The translations under genes and the position numbers were made by a program. Source: Pseudomonas xionganensis (GTDB taxonomy: Bacteria > Pseudomonadota > Gammaproteobacteria > Pseudomonadales > Pseudomonadaceae). From it: DNA of 64,000 nucleotides. Numbering within the stretch: the stretch's first letter is position 1; each line of letters starts with the position of its first letter. Below, piece after piece: positions 8,507-16,957 of the stretch. A model generated the notes under the pieces. It ran no database searches. It had not been told where the DNA came from and saw only the letters and a list, made by a program, of their open reading frames with translations. The stretch spans positions 2,620,941 through 2,684,940 of the forward strand of contig NZ_WKJZ01000001.1 in the NCBI RefSeq assembly GCF_009763245.1, given 5' to 3'.

Positions 8507-9625
8507 TCAAACACCATCGATTGCTGCAGAAAAAGCATCAGCAGAAGAATAGTAACCACTATCCCCGAATGAAAAATAATCAGATACTTTATTAGAAAGC
8601 CTATTCTGTAAACTTCTCAAGATTTCATCGAGAGGCATAGAAAAATCGCATCCACCAGTTTCACTACCAATAGCGCTACAGAATTCCAAAACCTTTGGAT
8701 GACGATTCAACGGCATAATCGGTACCCCGGCCAAATAAGCGGTGACCAATCCATGCAACCGCATCGACAGATAAAAACTGCAGGAAGAAATTTGAGCTAT
8801 AGTTCCCTGCAAGTCCCCCTGATAGTCATGCAGAAGAACTCTTTCAGGGTGCTTAGCAGATTCGCGCAAGCGCCGATGCAGCCGATCATCTGCATATTTG
8901 GCACCAGAGTACAGCGACACCAACAGCACCTCAGATCCAGACATAGTCAAATAATTGACCAGACTCAACATTTTAGAAAACTGCTCTTCCTGCTCGGCCA
9001 ATAACAGCTTCGGATTAAGTATAAAAGACGCACCAACTCTATCAGTCTTTACATTTGAAACAAATAAATCAGGCCTCAGCGCCTTGACCGAAAAAGCCAA
9101 ATCGATTCCATTTATGATCTCTCCTCCGACATCCAGCTGCCGAACAAAATCGAAAGATGCCGTATCGCGGCAATGAACAATATCCAGTTCCTTCAAAAAT
9201 GCTACAACCTGACGTTCAGCATGAATATCCGGGAAAGGGCCTATAGAAACGCCTACTGCTGACACTAGTGATTTCGATGACGCACGTCCCTTCCGGTATC
9301 GCCGTAATACTTCATGCTTCCAAGCAATACTATTCGCAGAGTGCAGAATCGAACCACCGCCAAAAAACAATCCATCATAGCTCTTATAAGACTGGAAATA
9401 GCGTTTACGGAGGCGACTCAAGCGCCCACCATCTGCAACATTTAGCCATGCAATCGAAGGTTCATTAACATCATGATAGATCTCAGCTTCTCCTTTCTCA
9501 TAATAGGTAACAGCCTCCACACTTTGAGTTCGATAAAACTCCAGCCGAAGCCCATAAGCGAGGAGCTCATCACCAAAATTCCCGCGCCCGACCCATGCAC
9601 TTACCAAAGGAGAATTAATTTTCAT
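8507..9625 (-). CDS. Polysaccharide pyruvyltransferase-family protein
   Basis: Predicted member of the PS_pyruv_trans family (CsaB/WcaK-like), which adds ketal-linked pyruvate from phosphoenolpyruvate to surface glycans. Seen: GRGNFGDELLAYGL at the N-terminus (the G-N-x-G-D motif), LFFGGGSILH near residue 90, and SMRLHGLVTAYLAGVPIM near 290, a His-containing active-site block. 372 aa fits the family. It is AT-rich like the next gene and likely arrived with it. It lies 59 bp after pseI. Some family members are glycosyltransferase-like, so pyruvylation itself is inferred. Confidence 0.8.
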   Translation of the reverse strand: MKINSPLVSAWVGRGNFGDELLAYGLRLEFYRTQSVEAVTYYEKGEAEIYHDVNEPSIAWLNVADGGRLSRLRKRYFQSYKSYDGLFFGGGSILHSANSIAWKHEVLRRYRKGRASSKSLVSAVGVSIGPFPDIHAERQVVAFLKELDIVHCRDTASFDFVRQLDVGGEIINGIDLAFSVKALRPDLFVSNVKTDRVGASFILNPKLLLAEQEEQFSKMLSLVNYLTMSGSEVLLVSLYSGAKYADDRLHRRLRESAKHPERVLLHDYQGDLQGTIAQISSCSFYLSMRLHGLVTAYLAGVPIMPLNRHPKVLEFCSAIGSETGGCDFSMPLDEILRSLQNRLSNKVSDYFSFGDSGYYSSADAFSAAIDGV

Positions 9626-9684
9626 TGCACCATGACATTCAAAAAAACATTAAAAGTATCTTGCATTTAGCCAAAACGCTCATA

Positions 9685-10740
9685 TCACACTAATGAGTCA
9701 TATGTGACTGGCAGGCCAAAGTTCACCTCCTTGGCCAAACGCTTGCCGATCACTTGATCCAGCATCTTGGGCGGCAGCCCGAAGCCTGGCCTTACGCTGC
9801 GCACCATATCGGCGGTGATCAGCTCTCCAGCTTTGCCTTCCTTGACGAAATACAGTGAGCGGCGGAACTGGGCATTGCCCTGCTCGCTGGATTTGCGTCC
9901 GTAATCCACACGTCCCAGTGCCTGCCAGGCGGTGCGACTGTCACGACACAGCGCAGCAAGCTCGGCCGGCTCCAGGGAGAAGCTGTCGTCCGGGCCGCCG
10001 CCACTGCGATCGAGTGTAAAGTGCTTTTCGATGATAGATGCACCGAGCACCACACTGGCAATGGCCGTGGTGTTGTCCAGGGTGTGATCAGACAAGCCGG
10101 TAACCAAACCAAAACGTTCAATCATGTCCGGCAGGGTACGCAGGTTGTAATCTTCAGCCGGGGCCGGATAGCCGCTGACACAGTGCAGGATGGCCAGTTC
10201 CTTACAGCCACCGGCGCGGGCGGCATCAACGGCTTCCTGAATTTCCTCGATATCGGCCATCCCGGTGGAGATGATCATGGGCTTGCCGGTGGCGGCCACA
10301 TAGCGGATCAGAGGCAGATCGACCGCCTCGAAAGAGGCGATCTTGTAAGCCGGCGCATTGAGGTCTTCAAGCAGGTCCACCGCCGTGCTATCGAAGGGCG
10401 AGCTAAAGGTGGTGATGCCTAGCTGCCGCGCATGCTCGAACAGCTCCGCGTGCCATTCCCAGGGCATATGCGCTTCTTCGTAGAGCTTGTAGAGCGTCTT
10501 GCCATCCCACAGACCGCCGTGGATCTGAAAGTCCGCCGAGTCGCAATCCAGGGTGATGGTGTCGGGCCGGTAAGTCTGCAGTTTGATCGCATCCGCCCCC
10601 GCGGCCTTGGCTGCTGCCATGATGCGCTTGGCCATATCCAGGCTGCCGTTATGGTTGGCAGATAGCTCGGCAATGATATAAGGCGACTCGTCCAGGCCGA
10701 TCCGCCGACCGGCGATACTGATGCTGGGATGCACTGACAT
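9685..10740 (-). CDS. pseI: Pseudaminic acid synthase
   Basis: Condenses 2,4-diacetamido-2,4,6-trideoxy-L-altrose with phosphoenolpyruvate to make pseudaminic acid (NeuB/PseI family, TIM barrel). Motifs: YIIAELSANHNGSLD near residue 22, ADAIKLQTY, GLSDHT, and SIIEKHFTLDR near 225. A C-terminal SAF (antifreeze-like) domain from about residue 290 ends in VNFGLPVTYDSLV. ATG 10740 is 2 bp after the TGA of pseH and gives 351 aa, normal for PseI. The motifs and the flanking pseH and pseG genes separate it from a NeuB sialic-acid synthase. Confidence 0.93.
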   Translation of the reverse strand: MSVHPSISIAGRRIGLDESPYIIAELSANHNGSLDMAKRIMAAAKAAGADAIKLQTYRPDTITLDCDSADFQIHGGLWDGKTLYKLYEEAHMPWEWHAELFEHARQLGITTFSSPFDSTAVDLLEDLNAPAYKIASFEAVDLPLIRYVAATGKPMIISTGMADIEEIQEAVDAARAGGCKELAILHCVSGYPAPAEDYNLRTLPDMIERFGLVTGLSDHTLDNTTAIASVVLGASIIEKHFTLDRSGGGPDDSFSLEPAELAALCRDSRTAWQALGRVDYGRKSSEQGNAQFRRSLYFVKEGKAGELITADMVRSVRPGFGLPPKMLDQVIGKRLAKEVNFGLPVTYDSLV

Positions 10741-10742
10741 GC

Positions 10743-11264
10743 TCAACTCTCCGAAGCGCTCCGTGACCACTCATTGGCCAGAAGCCCAAAACAATGGACG
10801 GCATGATAACGGCTGCCGTCGAAATAGTGGTCACGCAATATGCCTTCCTGCACGAAGCCAAGCTTGGCGTGGAAGTGACGAGAACGCTCGTTGTAACCCA
10901 AGGCTTCAGCGCAGACCTTGTGCAGGCCAAGTTGAGTGAAGCCATAGTCCAGCGCCTCACGCCCCAGGGCGCTGCCGGTGCCTCGCGGCGCATCAGGGGC
11001 CAGGTAGAAACCCCATTCGGCCACCAGAGCACCGCGCAACTGGCGGAAACTGACAAAACCGAGCGGCTGATCCGCCACTTGGTAGATCAGGAGGTGGCGA
11101 GTCGGATCGACCGACGCACCGGCAAACCAGCGGGTGTGCTCTACGAGACTTATTTCATGCTGGCTGTACATAAAACGGCGTACATCGGGATGGTTACGCC
11201 AGTTCAGCAGCATCGGCAAATCCTCCTCTTGGACGAGGCGCAACTGCGAATTAGATTGACTCAA
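10743..11264 (-). CDS. pseH: UDP-4-amino-4,6-dideoxy-AltNAc N-acetyltransferase
   Basis: Transfers acetyl from acetyl-CoA to the 4-amino group made by PseC (third step of pseudaminic acid synthesis). GNAT fold: WRNHPDVRRFMYSQHEI near residue 20, LVAEWGFYLAP, the acetyl-CoA loop APRGTGSALG near residue 90, and AEALGYNERSRHFHAKLGF. A TTG codon at 11264 appears to be the start: it is preceded by GTGAGG at six bases and by an in-frame TGA immediately upstream, and the next in-frame ATG falls too far inside the domain. 173 aa is the usual PseH length. Confidence 0.87.
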   Translation of the reverse strand: MSQSNSQLRLVQEEDLPMLLNWRNHPDVRRFMYSQHEISLVEHTRWFAGASVDPTRHLLIYQVADQPLGFVSFRQLRGALVAEWGFYLAPDAPRGTGSALGREALDYGFTQLGLHKVCAEALGYNERSRHFHAKLGFVQEGILRDHYFDGSRYHAVHCFGLLANEWSRSASES

Positions 11265-11272
11265 AAATCACC

Positions 11273-12367
11273 TCACACCTGGAGTGCTTGCAGGACTGCC
11301 TGGACACCGCATCCATCGCTCACCTGGGCCGCAGCTTCGCTCATTTGTCGAGCTAACTCGGGTCGCTCAAGCAGAGGAGCCAATAGACCGGGCAGCTCAC
11401 GGGTGATTGAATCGACGCTGGCAATAATCCGGGCAGCCCCAACAGACTCTAGACCTGCAGCCACGGCGCGCTGGTTGTCAGCGAGCACCACCATGATACT
11501 GGGCAGGCCCAGACAGCAGCGCTCCCAGGCGGTCGAGCCGGCTGCACCAATGGCCAGATCTGCCTGCGCCATTAGGCCGGCCATGTCTCGCTGGTCAACC
11601 AGCACCTCGACCTGCAGCGGTAAACGCGCAGCCAGCTCACGCACAGCAGCCAGCCATGGCGCCTGACTGCCCATGACGACCTTGATATGCAGCGCTGATG
11701 CCTGCGCAAGCCCGGCCAGCACATTGAGGACGACAGCTGTGGCATTGGCCTGATCAACTCCGCCCATGCTGATCAGCAGTTGCTCCGCGCGCGCGCTTGC
11801 ACGACGCCGCGCCAGAGTGGTTGGGCGATACTGTGCAAACTCCGGGCGTAACAGGGCATAGCCGGAGCCACAGAGCAAGGTGCAGTTTTCCGGGACTAAG
11901 GCTTGGTAATCGGCTTGATCACGGCCAAAGGTCTGATCCAGCAGCAGATCGCATACATGTGGCCGATCTGCCAGGTCATCAATCACCATCAGCCTTCCGC
12001 AATAGGGCCTCAGCAGGCGCTGCCAGGCAGCATCCAGCCCATAGTGATCAACAATCAGCCAGTCAGGCTGAAGCGCCTGCAGCACCTCGCCGCTTTGCCT
12101 GGCATCCTCGTCCTGAGATACCCCTAACCAGGAGATATGAGCAGGAGTTACGAGCCCCGGTGGATCAATCGCCCCGTCGGCCGGCGCCAACTCATGCACC
12201 GGGTATCCGGCTGCGGCGATTGACTGCATCAAATTGCCCGGATGTGGGCGGCAGATAAAATGACACTCTGCGCCGCGGCGCTGCAGGGCACTGGCCAAAG
12301 TCAGGCAACGCATGACATGGCCACTGCCCATTTGCAGGGAAGCATCAACCCGGAAGGCAATCTTCAT
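11273..12367 (-). CDS. pseG: UDP-2,4-diacetamido-2,4,6-trideoxy-L-altropyranose hydrolase
   Basis: Removes UDP from the diacetamido sugar before PseI acts. It is a GT-B fold hydrolase with the signature N-terminus FRVDASLQMGSGHVMRCLTL (the His of GSGH is the catalytic residue in characterised PseG), IVDHYGLD near residue 107, ISMGGVDQANAT near 205, and AIGAAGSTAWERCCLGLPS near 280. 364 aa is slightly long for the family. The stop overlaps the Shine-Dalgarno of pseH, suggesting coupling, and the gene follows the pseF-like fusion by 5 bp. Confidence 0.92.
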   Translation of the reverse strand: MKIAFRVDASLQMGSGHVMRCLTLASALQRRGAECHFICRPHPGNLMQSIAAAGYPVHELAPADGAIDPPGLVTPAHISWLGVSQDEDARQSGEVLQALQPDWLIVDHYGLDAAWQRLLRPYCGRLMVIDDLADRPHVCDLLLDQTFGRDQADYQALVPENCTLLCGSGYALLRPEFAQYRPTTLARRRASARAEQLLISMGGVDQANATAVVLNVLAGLAQASALHIKVVMGSQAPWLAAVRELAARLPLQVEVLVDQRDMAGLMAQADLAIGAAGSTAWERCCLGLPSIMVVLADNQRAVAAGLESVGAARIIASVDSITRELPGLLAPLLERPELARQMSEAAAQVSDGCGVQAVLQALQV

Positions 12368-12372
12368 AGAGG

Positions 12373-14400
12373 TCAGTTCAAGCGCTTGAAACCGCCATGA
12401 CAGACCGGCCCCTTGAGTAGCTCTTGCACAGAGCGCCCCTCCTCACATTCCTTGATCAAAGCGAAGATCGGATCAAGGGCGCCGAAATACCCCTCGACTA
12501 CGGCTGGCGTATGTTGAGTGCAGACATAGACGCTGGTGCCAGCCAGGTAACCCTTGGCCAGCATTTCCTGGGTAATCAGCGTCTTGTAGGCAAGATGATC
12601 AGGGCTATTGAAAGCAAACCCGGTCAGCGCAGGCAGACCGCTGGTGCTGATCGACAGGCCATGCTTCTGCGCAAGCGCCTGCCACTTGGTCGTGATATCC
12701 AGGCCAGTCTGGGTGATGCTTTCCCAGGATTTGACCCGCTGCATGACCTCAAGGGTCTTGAGTGCGGCAGTCGGGCCGATTCGCTCGGTCCAGAAAGTGC
12801 TGCTGATAAACGTGCTCTGCGCCGCTTCCATGACTTCGCGACGGCCGATGGTGGCGGTGATGGCATAGCCATTACCCAAGGCTTTACCAAACATGGCCAT
12901 GTCGGGCTCAACGCCATAGAGCTTGTGCAGGCCACCAAAGGTCTGACGAAAGCCCGAAGTACATTCATCGAAAATCAGCACGATGCCACGCTCGGTAGCG
13001 AGTTGGCGGACCTTGTGCAGGAAGTTATCTTCAGGGCCACTGTTACGCGACACTTCCATCTTGATCACGCCGATATCGTGGTTGTCCACCAGCGCCTGAA
13101 GCTCAGCAAAGTTGTTGTAGTTGAAGGGGAAGACCGTGCCGCGCAGGTTGGCAGGCACGCCCTTAGGCTCCAGTCCCGGCAGCAAGTGACCGGCCAGGTT
13201 CTTGTCATCGCCGAGGTTGGCCGAGAGGTACCAGTCATGCCAGCCGTGATAACCGCAAATGGCAACCTTGTCGCGCCCTGAGGCTGCCCGGGCAATACGA
13301 ATGGCAATGGCGTTGGCCTCGCCGCCTGAACGGGCAAAACGTACCATGTCGGCCCACGGGTGGATTTCAATCAGCTTTTCAGCCAGGTAGACCTCTTCAG
13401 GGCAATTGAAGGTCGACATGTTGCCGCTGTCGATGGTACGTCGCACAGCATCGTCGACTTCCGGATCACCATAGCCCAGGGTGTTGGTACCAATGCCCAT
13501 GATGAACATGTCGGTATATTCATTACCATCCAGATCCCAGACCTGACAGCCCTTGGCCTTGCTGAAATAGGCTGGCCATTGCTCGGGCAGGAACATTTCC
13601 GCACGTTTGGACAGCAGCATGTTGCCACCAGGGATGACCTGCTTGGCGCGTTTCCACAATTTCTGACCGGTGCCCATCACCGCTCCTTCGTTTCGTTTCA
13701 ATTGGTGGTTATCCGCAAACAGCTGTGGCTGTGTGCGCTGCAGTTCTAATACCTGCTGCCAGGTAAAATGCCTATCGGGTGAGAAATACGCGAAGACGCG
13801 CTCTATCACCGAAAAATCCGCTGGCTCATCAACCGTCCAACGCAAGCCTGAGAGATCCTCTTTGTGCTCGACGCTAGCCTGACTAAAGTGGCCCGACTCC
13901 CGTAGATAGGGTGTTACATGCTCATGGTCGAAGGCGCTGTCGGTTTCCTGCGCCGCTCGCTGCAAGGCCGAAAAACGAAATACCTCGATATCCAGCCCAT
14001 CTGGATAAGTTGCCGGTTTGACGTTGCTCAGGTAATCGACATCCGCTTGTATAAAGCGGCTTACGGCCTGATCAACCAACTCTGGGTCAACTAAAGGGCA
14101 ATCGCCCGTGATACGCACCAATACATCAGCGGCAGTTTCATGACCGGCTAGCAGATAGCGCGACATCACATCATCTTCGCTGCCTCGCACACAGCGATAG
14201 CCGAGGGCCTGAATATGTTCGACCAGAGGCAAATTACGCGGATCAGTTGAAGTCGCCAGGACAATCTCATCAAGATGCTGGGCACGGGCCAAACGAGCTA
14301 ACAACAACTCGATCATGGCTGTGCCGCCGACAGGCTTCATCACTTTGTTAGGCAAACGGGTCGACCCCATACGGGCCTGGACGACGGCAACAATCTTCAT
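12373..14400 (-). CDS. Fused CMP-sugar synthetase (SpsF/PseF-like) and class III aminotransferase
   Basis: Two domains in one 675-aa frame. Residues 1-240 form a cytidylyltransferase of the SpsF/KdsB type (AVVQARMGSTRLPNKVM, VRITGDCPLVDP, YLSN, DHEHVTPYL) and would activate pseudaminic acid to CMP-Pse. Residues 242-675 resemble glutamate-1-semialdehyde aminomutase-type PLP enzymes (IFDECTSGFR with the PLP Asp at about 478, and the PLP Lys at about 506 in MAMFGKALGNGY). The junction contains AAGGAG five bases before an in-frame ATG at 13677, so a free 434-aa aminotransferase may also be made. The aminotransferase is not part of the known six-step Pse route. ATG 14400 overlaps the upstream stop as ATGA. 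Confidence 0.85.
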   Translation of the reverse strand: MKIVAVVQARMGSTRLPNKVMKPVGGTAMIELLLARLARAQHLDEIVLATSTDPRNLPLVEHIQALGYRCVRGSEDDVMSRYLLAGHETAADVLVRITGDCPLVDPELVDQAVSRFIQADVDYLSNVKPATYPDGLDIEVFRFSALQRAAQETDSAFDHEHVTPYLRESGHFSQASVEHKEDLSGLRWTVDEPADFSVIERVFAYFSPDRHFTWQQVLELQRTQPQLFADNHQLKRNEGAVMGTGQKLWKRAKQVIPGGNMLLSKRAEMFLPEQWPAYFSKAKGCQVWDLDGNEYTDMFIMGIGTNTLGYGDPEVDDAVRRTIDSGNMSTFNCPEEVYLAEKLIEIHPWADMVRFARSGGEANAIAIRIARAASGRDKVAICGYHGWHDWYLSANLGDDKNLAGHLLPGLEPKGVPANLRGTVFPFNYNNFAELQALVDNHDIGVIKMEVSRNSGPEDNFLHKVRQLATERGIVLIFDECTSGFRQTFGGLHKLYGVEPDMAMFGKALGNGYAITATIGRREVMEAAQSTFISSTFWTERIGPTAALKTLEVMQRVKSWESITQTGLDITTKWQALAQKHGLSISTSGLPALTGFAFNSPDHLAYKTLITQEMLAKGYLAGTSVYVCTQHTPAVVEGYFGALDPIFALIKECEEGRSVQELLKGPVCHGGFKRLN

Positions 14401-15272
14401 AACTGATTCCAGCGCGAGGGATTCAACAGATCAGGATCACTGCTGCGCAATGTACTCGGGATTTCGGGCAGTTCTCCAGAGGCAGCCTGCACGATTTCCT
14501 CTAGTTGCCGGGCACTATCGACCCCGACTACGACTCGAGAAATCTCTGCAAATGCCAGAGCATGCCGCAAGCAGGCCTGCACAGGCGTGAGCTCGGAGGC
14601 CTGCAGCCAGTTATCCCACTCTTGCCACAAGGGAGCCCACCGGGAAAACTTGGCAGGCCGCTCGGCTACGGGCATCAACAGCAAACCCTGCATAAACACC
14701 GAACGCACATGCAGCTCGCAGCCCAAGGCCGGCAAACGCTGCAGCCAGCCAGAGTCGATCAGACGCGTATCCAGCACATTAAAGGGGGCTTGAACCAGGT
14801 CGAAGTGCATGTCGTCAAAAAGGCGATCCAACTCCTGCGGCTCATAGATCGACACGCCAACCTTTTCTACCAGCCCCTGGCGCTTAAGCTCATTCAATGT
14901 GCGGTAAAGGGCCGCCCCCTGCCCGTCCAGCAGTTGCTCAGGGCGATGAAGTAACAGCCCGTGAATACGGCTACACCCCAGGCGCTCGAAGGAGCCTGCC
15001 AGTTGCATTTCGACCCAGCCAGGTACATCAGTACAGTCATCAGGCAAAGCTGGCAACTTGGTGATCAGCTTGAAATCCATCAGATCCAGCTGCCCTAGGG
15101 TGGCCTCACTCTGCCCATAGGCGATTGCAGTGTCGAGGGTATCAAGCCCACTGCTGCGAGCGACTGTGACTATCTCGCGCGCCTGGTCCAGGCCAACCTG
15201 CCCCTGACGATTTGCTACACCGTAGTTCACGCCGAACTGAACTGTGCCCAACGCTAATTTAACTGGACGCAT
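14397..15272 (-). CDS. Aldo/keto reductase
   Basis: Predicted NAD(P)H-dependent oxidoreductase of the aldo/keto reductase superfamily. The catalytic tetrad is readable: DTAIAYG (Asp and Tyr, residues about 47 and 52), ITKLP (Lys about 70) and LLLHRP (His about 108). The VVVGVDSARQLEEIV region near residue 250 would hold the cofactor phosphate. 291 aa is in the normal range. It is coupled by ATGA to the fusion gene and overlaps the GNAT gene by 14 bp. No step of the standard Pse pathway needs it. Together with the aminotransferase domain and the GNAT it could make a second modified sugar or a substituent on Pse (inference). Confidence 0.85.
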   Translation of the reverse strand: MRPVKLALGTVQFGVNYGVANRQGQVGLDQAREIVTVARSSGLDTLDTAIAYGQSEATLGQLDLMDFKLITKLPALPDDCTDVPGWVEMQLAGSFERLGCSRIHGLLLHRPEQLLDGQGAALYRTLNELKRQGLVEKVGVSIYEPQELDRLFDDMHFDLVQAPFNVLDTRLIDSGWLQRLPALGCELHVRSVFMQGLLLMPVAERPAKFSRWAPLWQEWDNWLQASELTPVQACLRHALAFAEISRVVVGVDSARQLEEIVQAASGELPEIPSTLRSSDPDLLNPSRWNQL

Positions 15273-15798
15273 AAACTGTTTCGCTTCTTAGCAAAGCCAG
15301 CCAGAAACAGCTTTCCCTACGACCATCTAAAATAAAGCTTTTCCGAAAAAACCCTTCTACCGAATAGCCACACTTCATCAAAACTTTTAGCGAAGCCAAA
15401 TTACTTTCATAACAACCGGCTTCAAGACGCTCTAGGCCAAGCTCGCAAAAACCAAAACGGGTTACCAGTGAAATTGCATCAGACGCGTAACCACGCCCCC
15501 AACAACTTTTATCACCAATAAAAAAACTTATTTGCCCGGTTTTATACAACCAGTTAATAAAGCCGATTTTTATATTGCCAATGTGGCGATCATCAAAAGC
15601 AGAATAGATTCCAAACAAAAAAGAATTTGGATCATCATCCATAGACCGAACAAAATCGCGACAACTTTCTTCAGTATTAATGGAATGCCGGATTTCCATA
15701 TACCTATTGACATCAGCATCATTCAGCCAGCCAACATACTCAGGACTAACATCAGCTACTGTAAGTGCCCGAAGATAAACCCGCCCTTCAGCAACCAT
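15259..15798 (-). CDS. GNAT N-acetyltransferase (RimJ/RimL type)
   Basis: Predicted acetyl-CoA-dependent acyltransferase. It has the RimL-like start VYLRALTVADVSPEYVGWLND, the acetyl-CoA loop SCWGRGYASDAI near residue 100, and LERLEAGCYESNLASLKVLMKCGY near 125-145. The GC content is visibly lower than in pseC or the reductase on either side, so it may have been inserted separately. ATG 15798 overlaps the last 11 bases of pseC. A canonical PseH is already present at 10743-11264, so this second acetyltransferase probably acts on another amino group or another sugar. Confidence 0.8.
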   Translation of the reverse strand: MVAEGRVYLRALTVADVSPEYVGWLNDADVNRYMEIRHSINTEESCRDFVRSMDDDPNSFLFGIYSAFDDRHIGNIKIGFINWLYKTGQISFFIGDKSCWGRGYASDAISLVTRFGFCELGLERLEAGCYESNLASLKVLMKCGYSVEGFFRKSFILDGRRESCFWLALLRSETVYASS

Positions 15799-16954
15799 TC
15801 ATCAAACCTTTTTTGAGCGCCTCAATTACCAAGTCCTGAGACAGGCTAGTCATTGTAGGAAATAGAGGTAAGCTGATCGCCTCAGCGTAATAGCGTTCGG
15901 CCTCGGGAAAGTCCCCGTTGGAAAAACCCATCTGGGCGTAATAGGGCTGGGTATGCACAGGGATGTAATGCAGATTAACGCCTATACCCTGCTCACGCAG
16001 GGCCTCGAACACCTGCCGATGGCTGTGGCCGATCTTGTCAAGGCACAAGCGGATTACATAGAGGTGCAGACCGGAATAGCTATCCGGGTGCTGCCAGGGC
16101 GTCACCACCGGTAACTCCGCCAGCAAGCTGTCATAGCGTGCCGCCAGCTCATGGCGCCGGGCAACAAACTGATCGAGGCGTTGCAGCTGACTTAAACCCA
16201 GTGCAGCTTGCAGTTCGGTCATCCGGTAGTTGAAACCCAGTTCGATCTGCTGGTAATACCAGGGCCCATCAGCTTCATGGGTCATCTGTGCCGGATCACG
16301 GGTGATGCCATGGCTGCGCAGCAAAGCCATGCGTTCGGCAAGCGCGGCATCACTGGTCAACGCCATTCCGCCTTCCGCTGTGGTGATGATCTTTACCGGG
16401 TGGAAGCTGAAAACGGTGATATCGCTGTAGCGGCAGCTACCGATGGCCTGCCCTTGGTAGCGCCCGCCAATAGCATGGGAGGCATCTTCAATGACCTTGA
16501 AGCCAAAGCGCTGAGCCAGCTCATGAATGCGTTGCATATCGCAGGGCTGGCCACACAGGTGCACCGGCACCACAATCTTGGGCAGGCGCCCTTGGCTCTC
16601 AGCCTCGATCAGCTTGCGCTCCAACGCCTGTGGGCAGAGGTTGTAGGTGCGCGGATCTATGTCAACGAAGTCCACCTCAGCGCCGCAATATAGCGCGCAG
16701 TTGGCGGAGGCAACGAAGGTGATGGGGCTCGTCCAGAGAAGGTCTCCAGGGCCTAGCCCCAAGGCTAGACAGGCGATATGCAGGGCCGAAGTGGCACTGT
16801 TCACAGCCAGAGCATGGCTAACCCCACAGTATTCAGCCACAGCTCTTTCGAAAGCCGGAACCTGAGGCCCCTGGGTCAGAAAATCAGACTGCAACACCGC
16901 CACCACGGCATCAATATCCGCCTGGATAATATCCTGGCGCCCGTAGGGAATCAT
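15788..16954 (-). CDS. pseC: UDP-4-amino-4,6-dideoxy-N-acetyl-L-altrosamine transaminase
   Basis: PLP-dependent aminotransferase (DegT/DnrJ/EryC1 family) that aminates C4 of the PseB product using glutamate. Motifs: ALAVNSATSALHIACLALG near residue 50, VHLCGQPCDM, EDASHAIGG near 157, the PLP Lys in FSFHPVKIITTAEGG near 185-195, and GFNYRMTELQAALG near 240. The C-terminal INLHY-type segment is VNLHYIPVHTQPYY. 388 aa is typical. The start is 3 bp after the pseB stop. The adjacent PseB, PseG, PseH and PseI support the specific assignment over other sugar aminotransferases. Confidence 0.93.
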   Translation of the reverse strand: MIPYGRQDIIQADIDAVVAVLQSDFLTQGPQVPAFERAVAEYCGVSHALAVNSATSALHIACLALGLGPGDLLWTSPITFVASANCALYCGAEVDFVDIDPRTYNLCPQALERKLIEAESQGRLPKIVVPVHLCGQPCDMQRIHELAQRFGFKVIEDASHAIGGRYQGQAIGSCRYSDITVFSFHPVKIITTAEGGMALTSDAALAERMALLRSHGITRDPAQMTHEADGPWYYQQIELGFNYRMTELQAALGLSQLQRLDQFVARRHELAARYDSLLAELPVVTPWQHPDSYSGLHLYVIRLCLDKIGHSHRQVFEALREQGIGVNLHYIPVHTQPYYAQMGFSNGDFPEAERYYAEAISLPLFPTMTSLSQDLVIEALKKGLMNGC

Positions 16955-16957
16955 GAG

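Noticed and set aside
9685..10740. Sialic acid (NeuB) or legionaminic acid synthase instead of PseI
   Set aside because: The flanking pseB, pseC, pseG and pseH genes and the absence of a NeuC-like epimerase point to pseudaminic acid.
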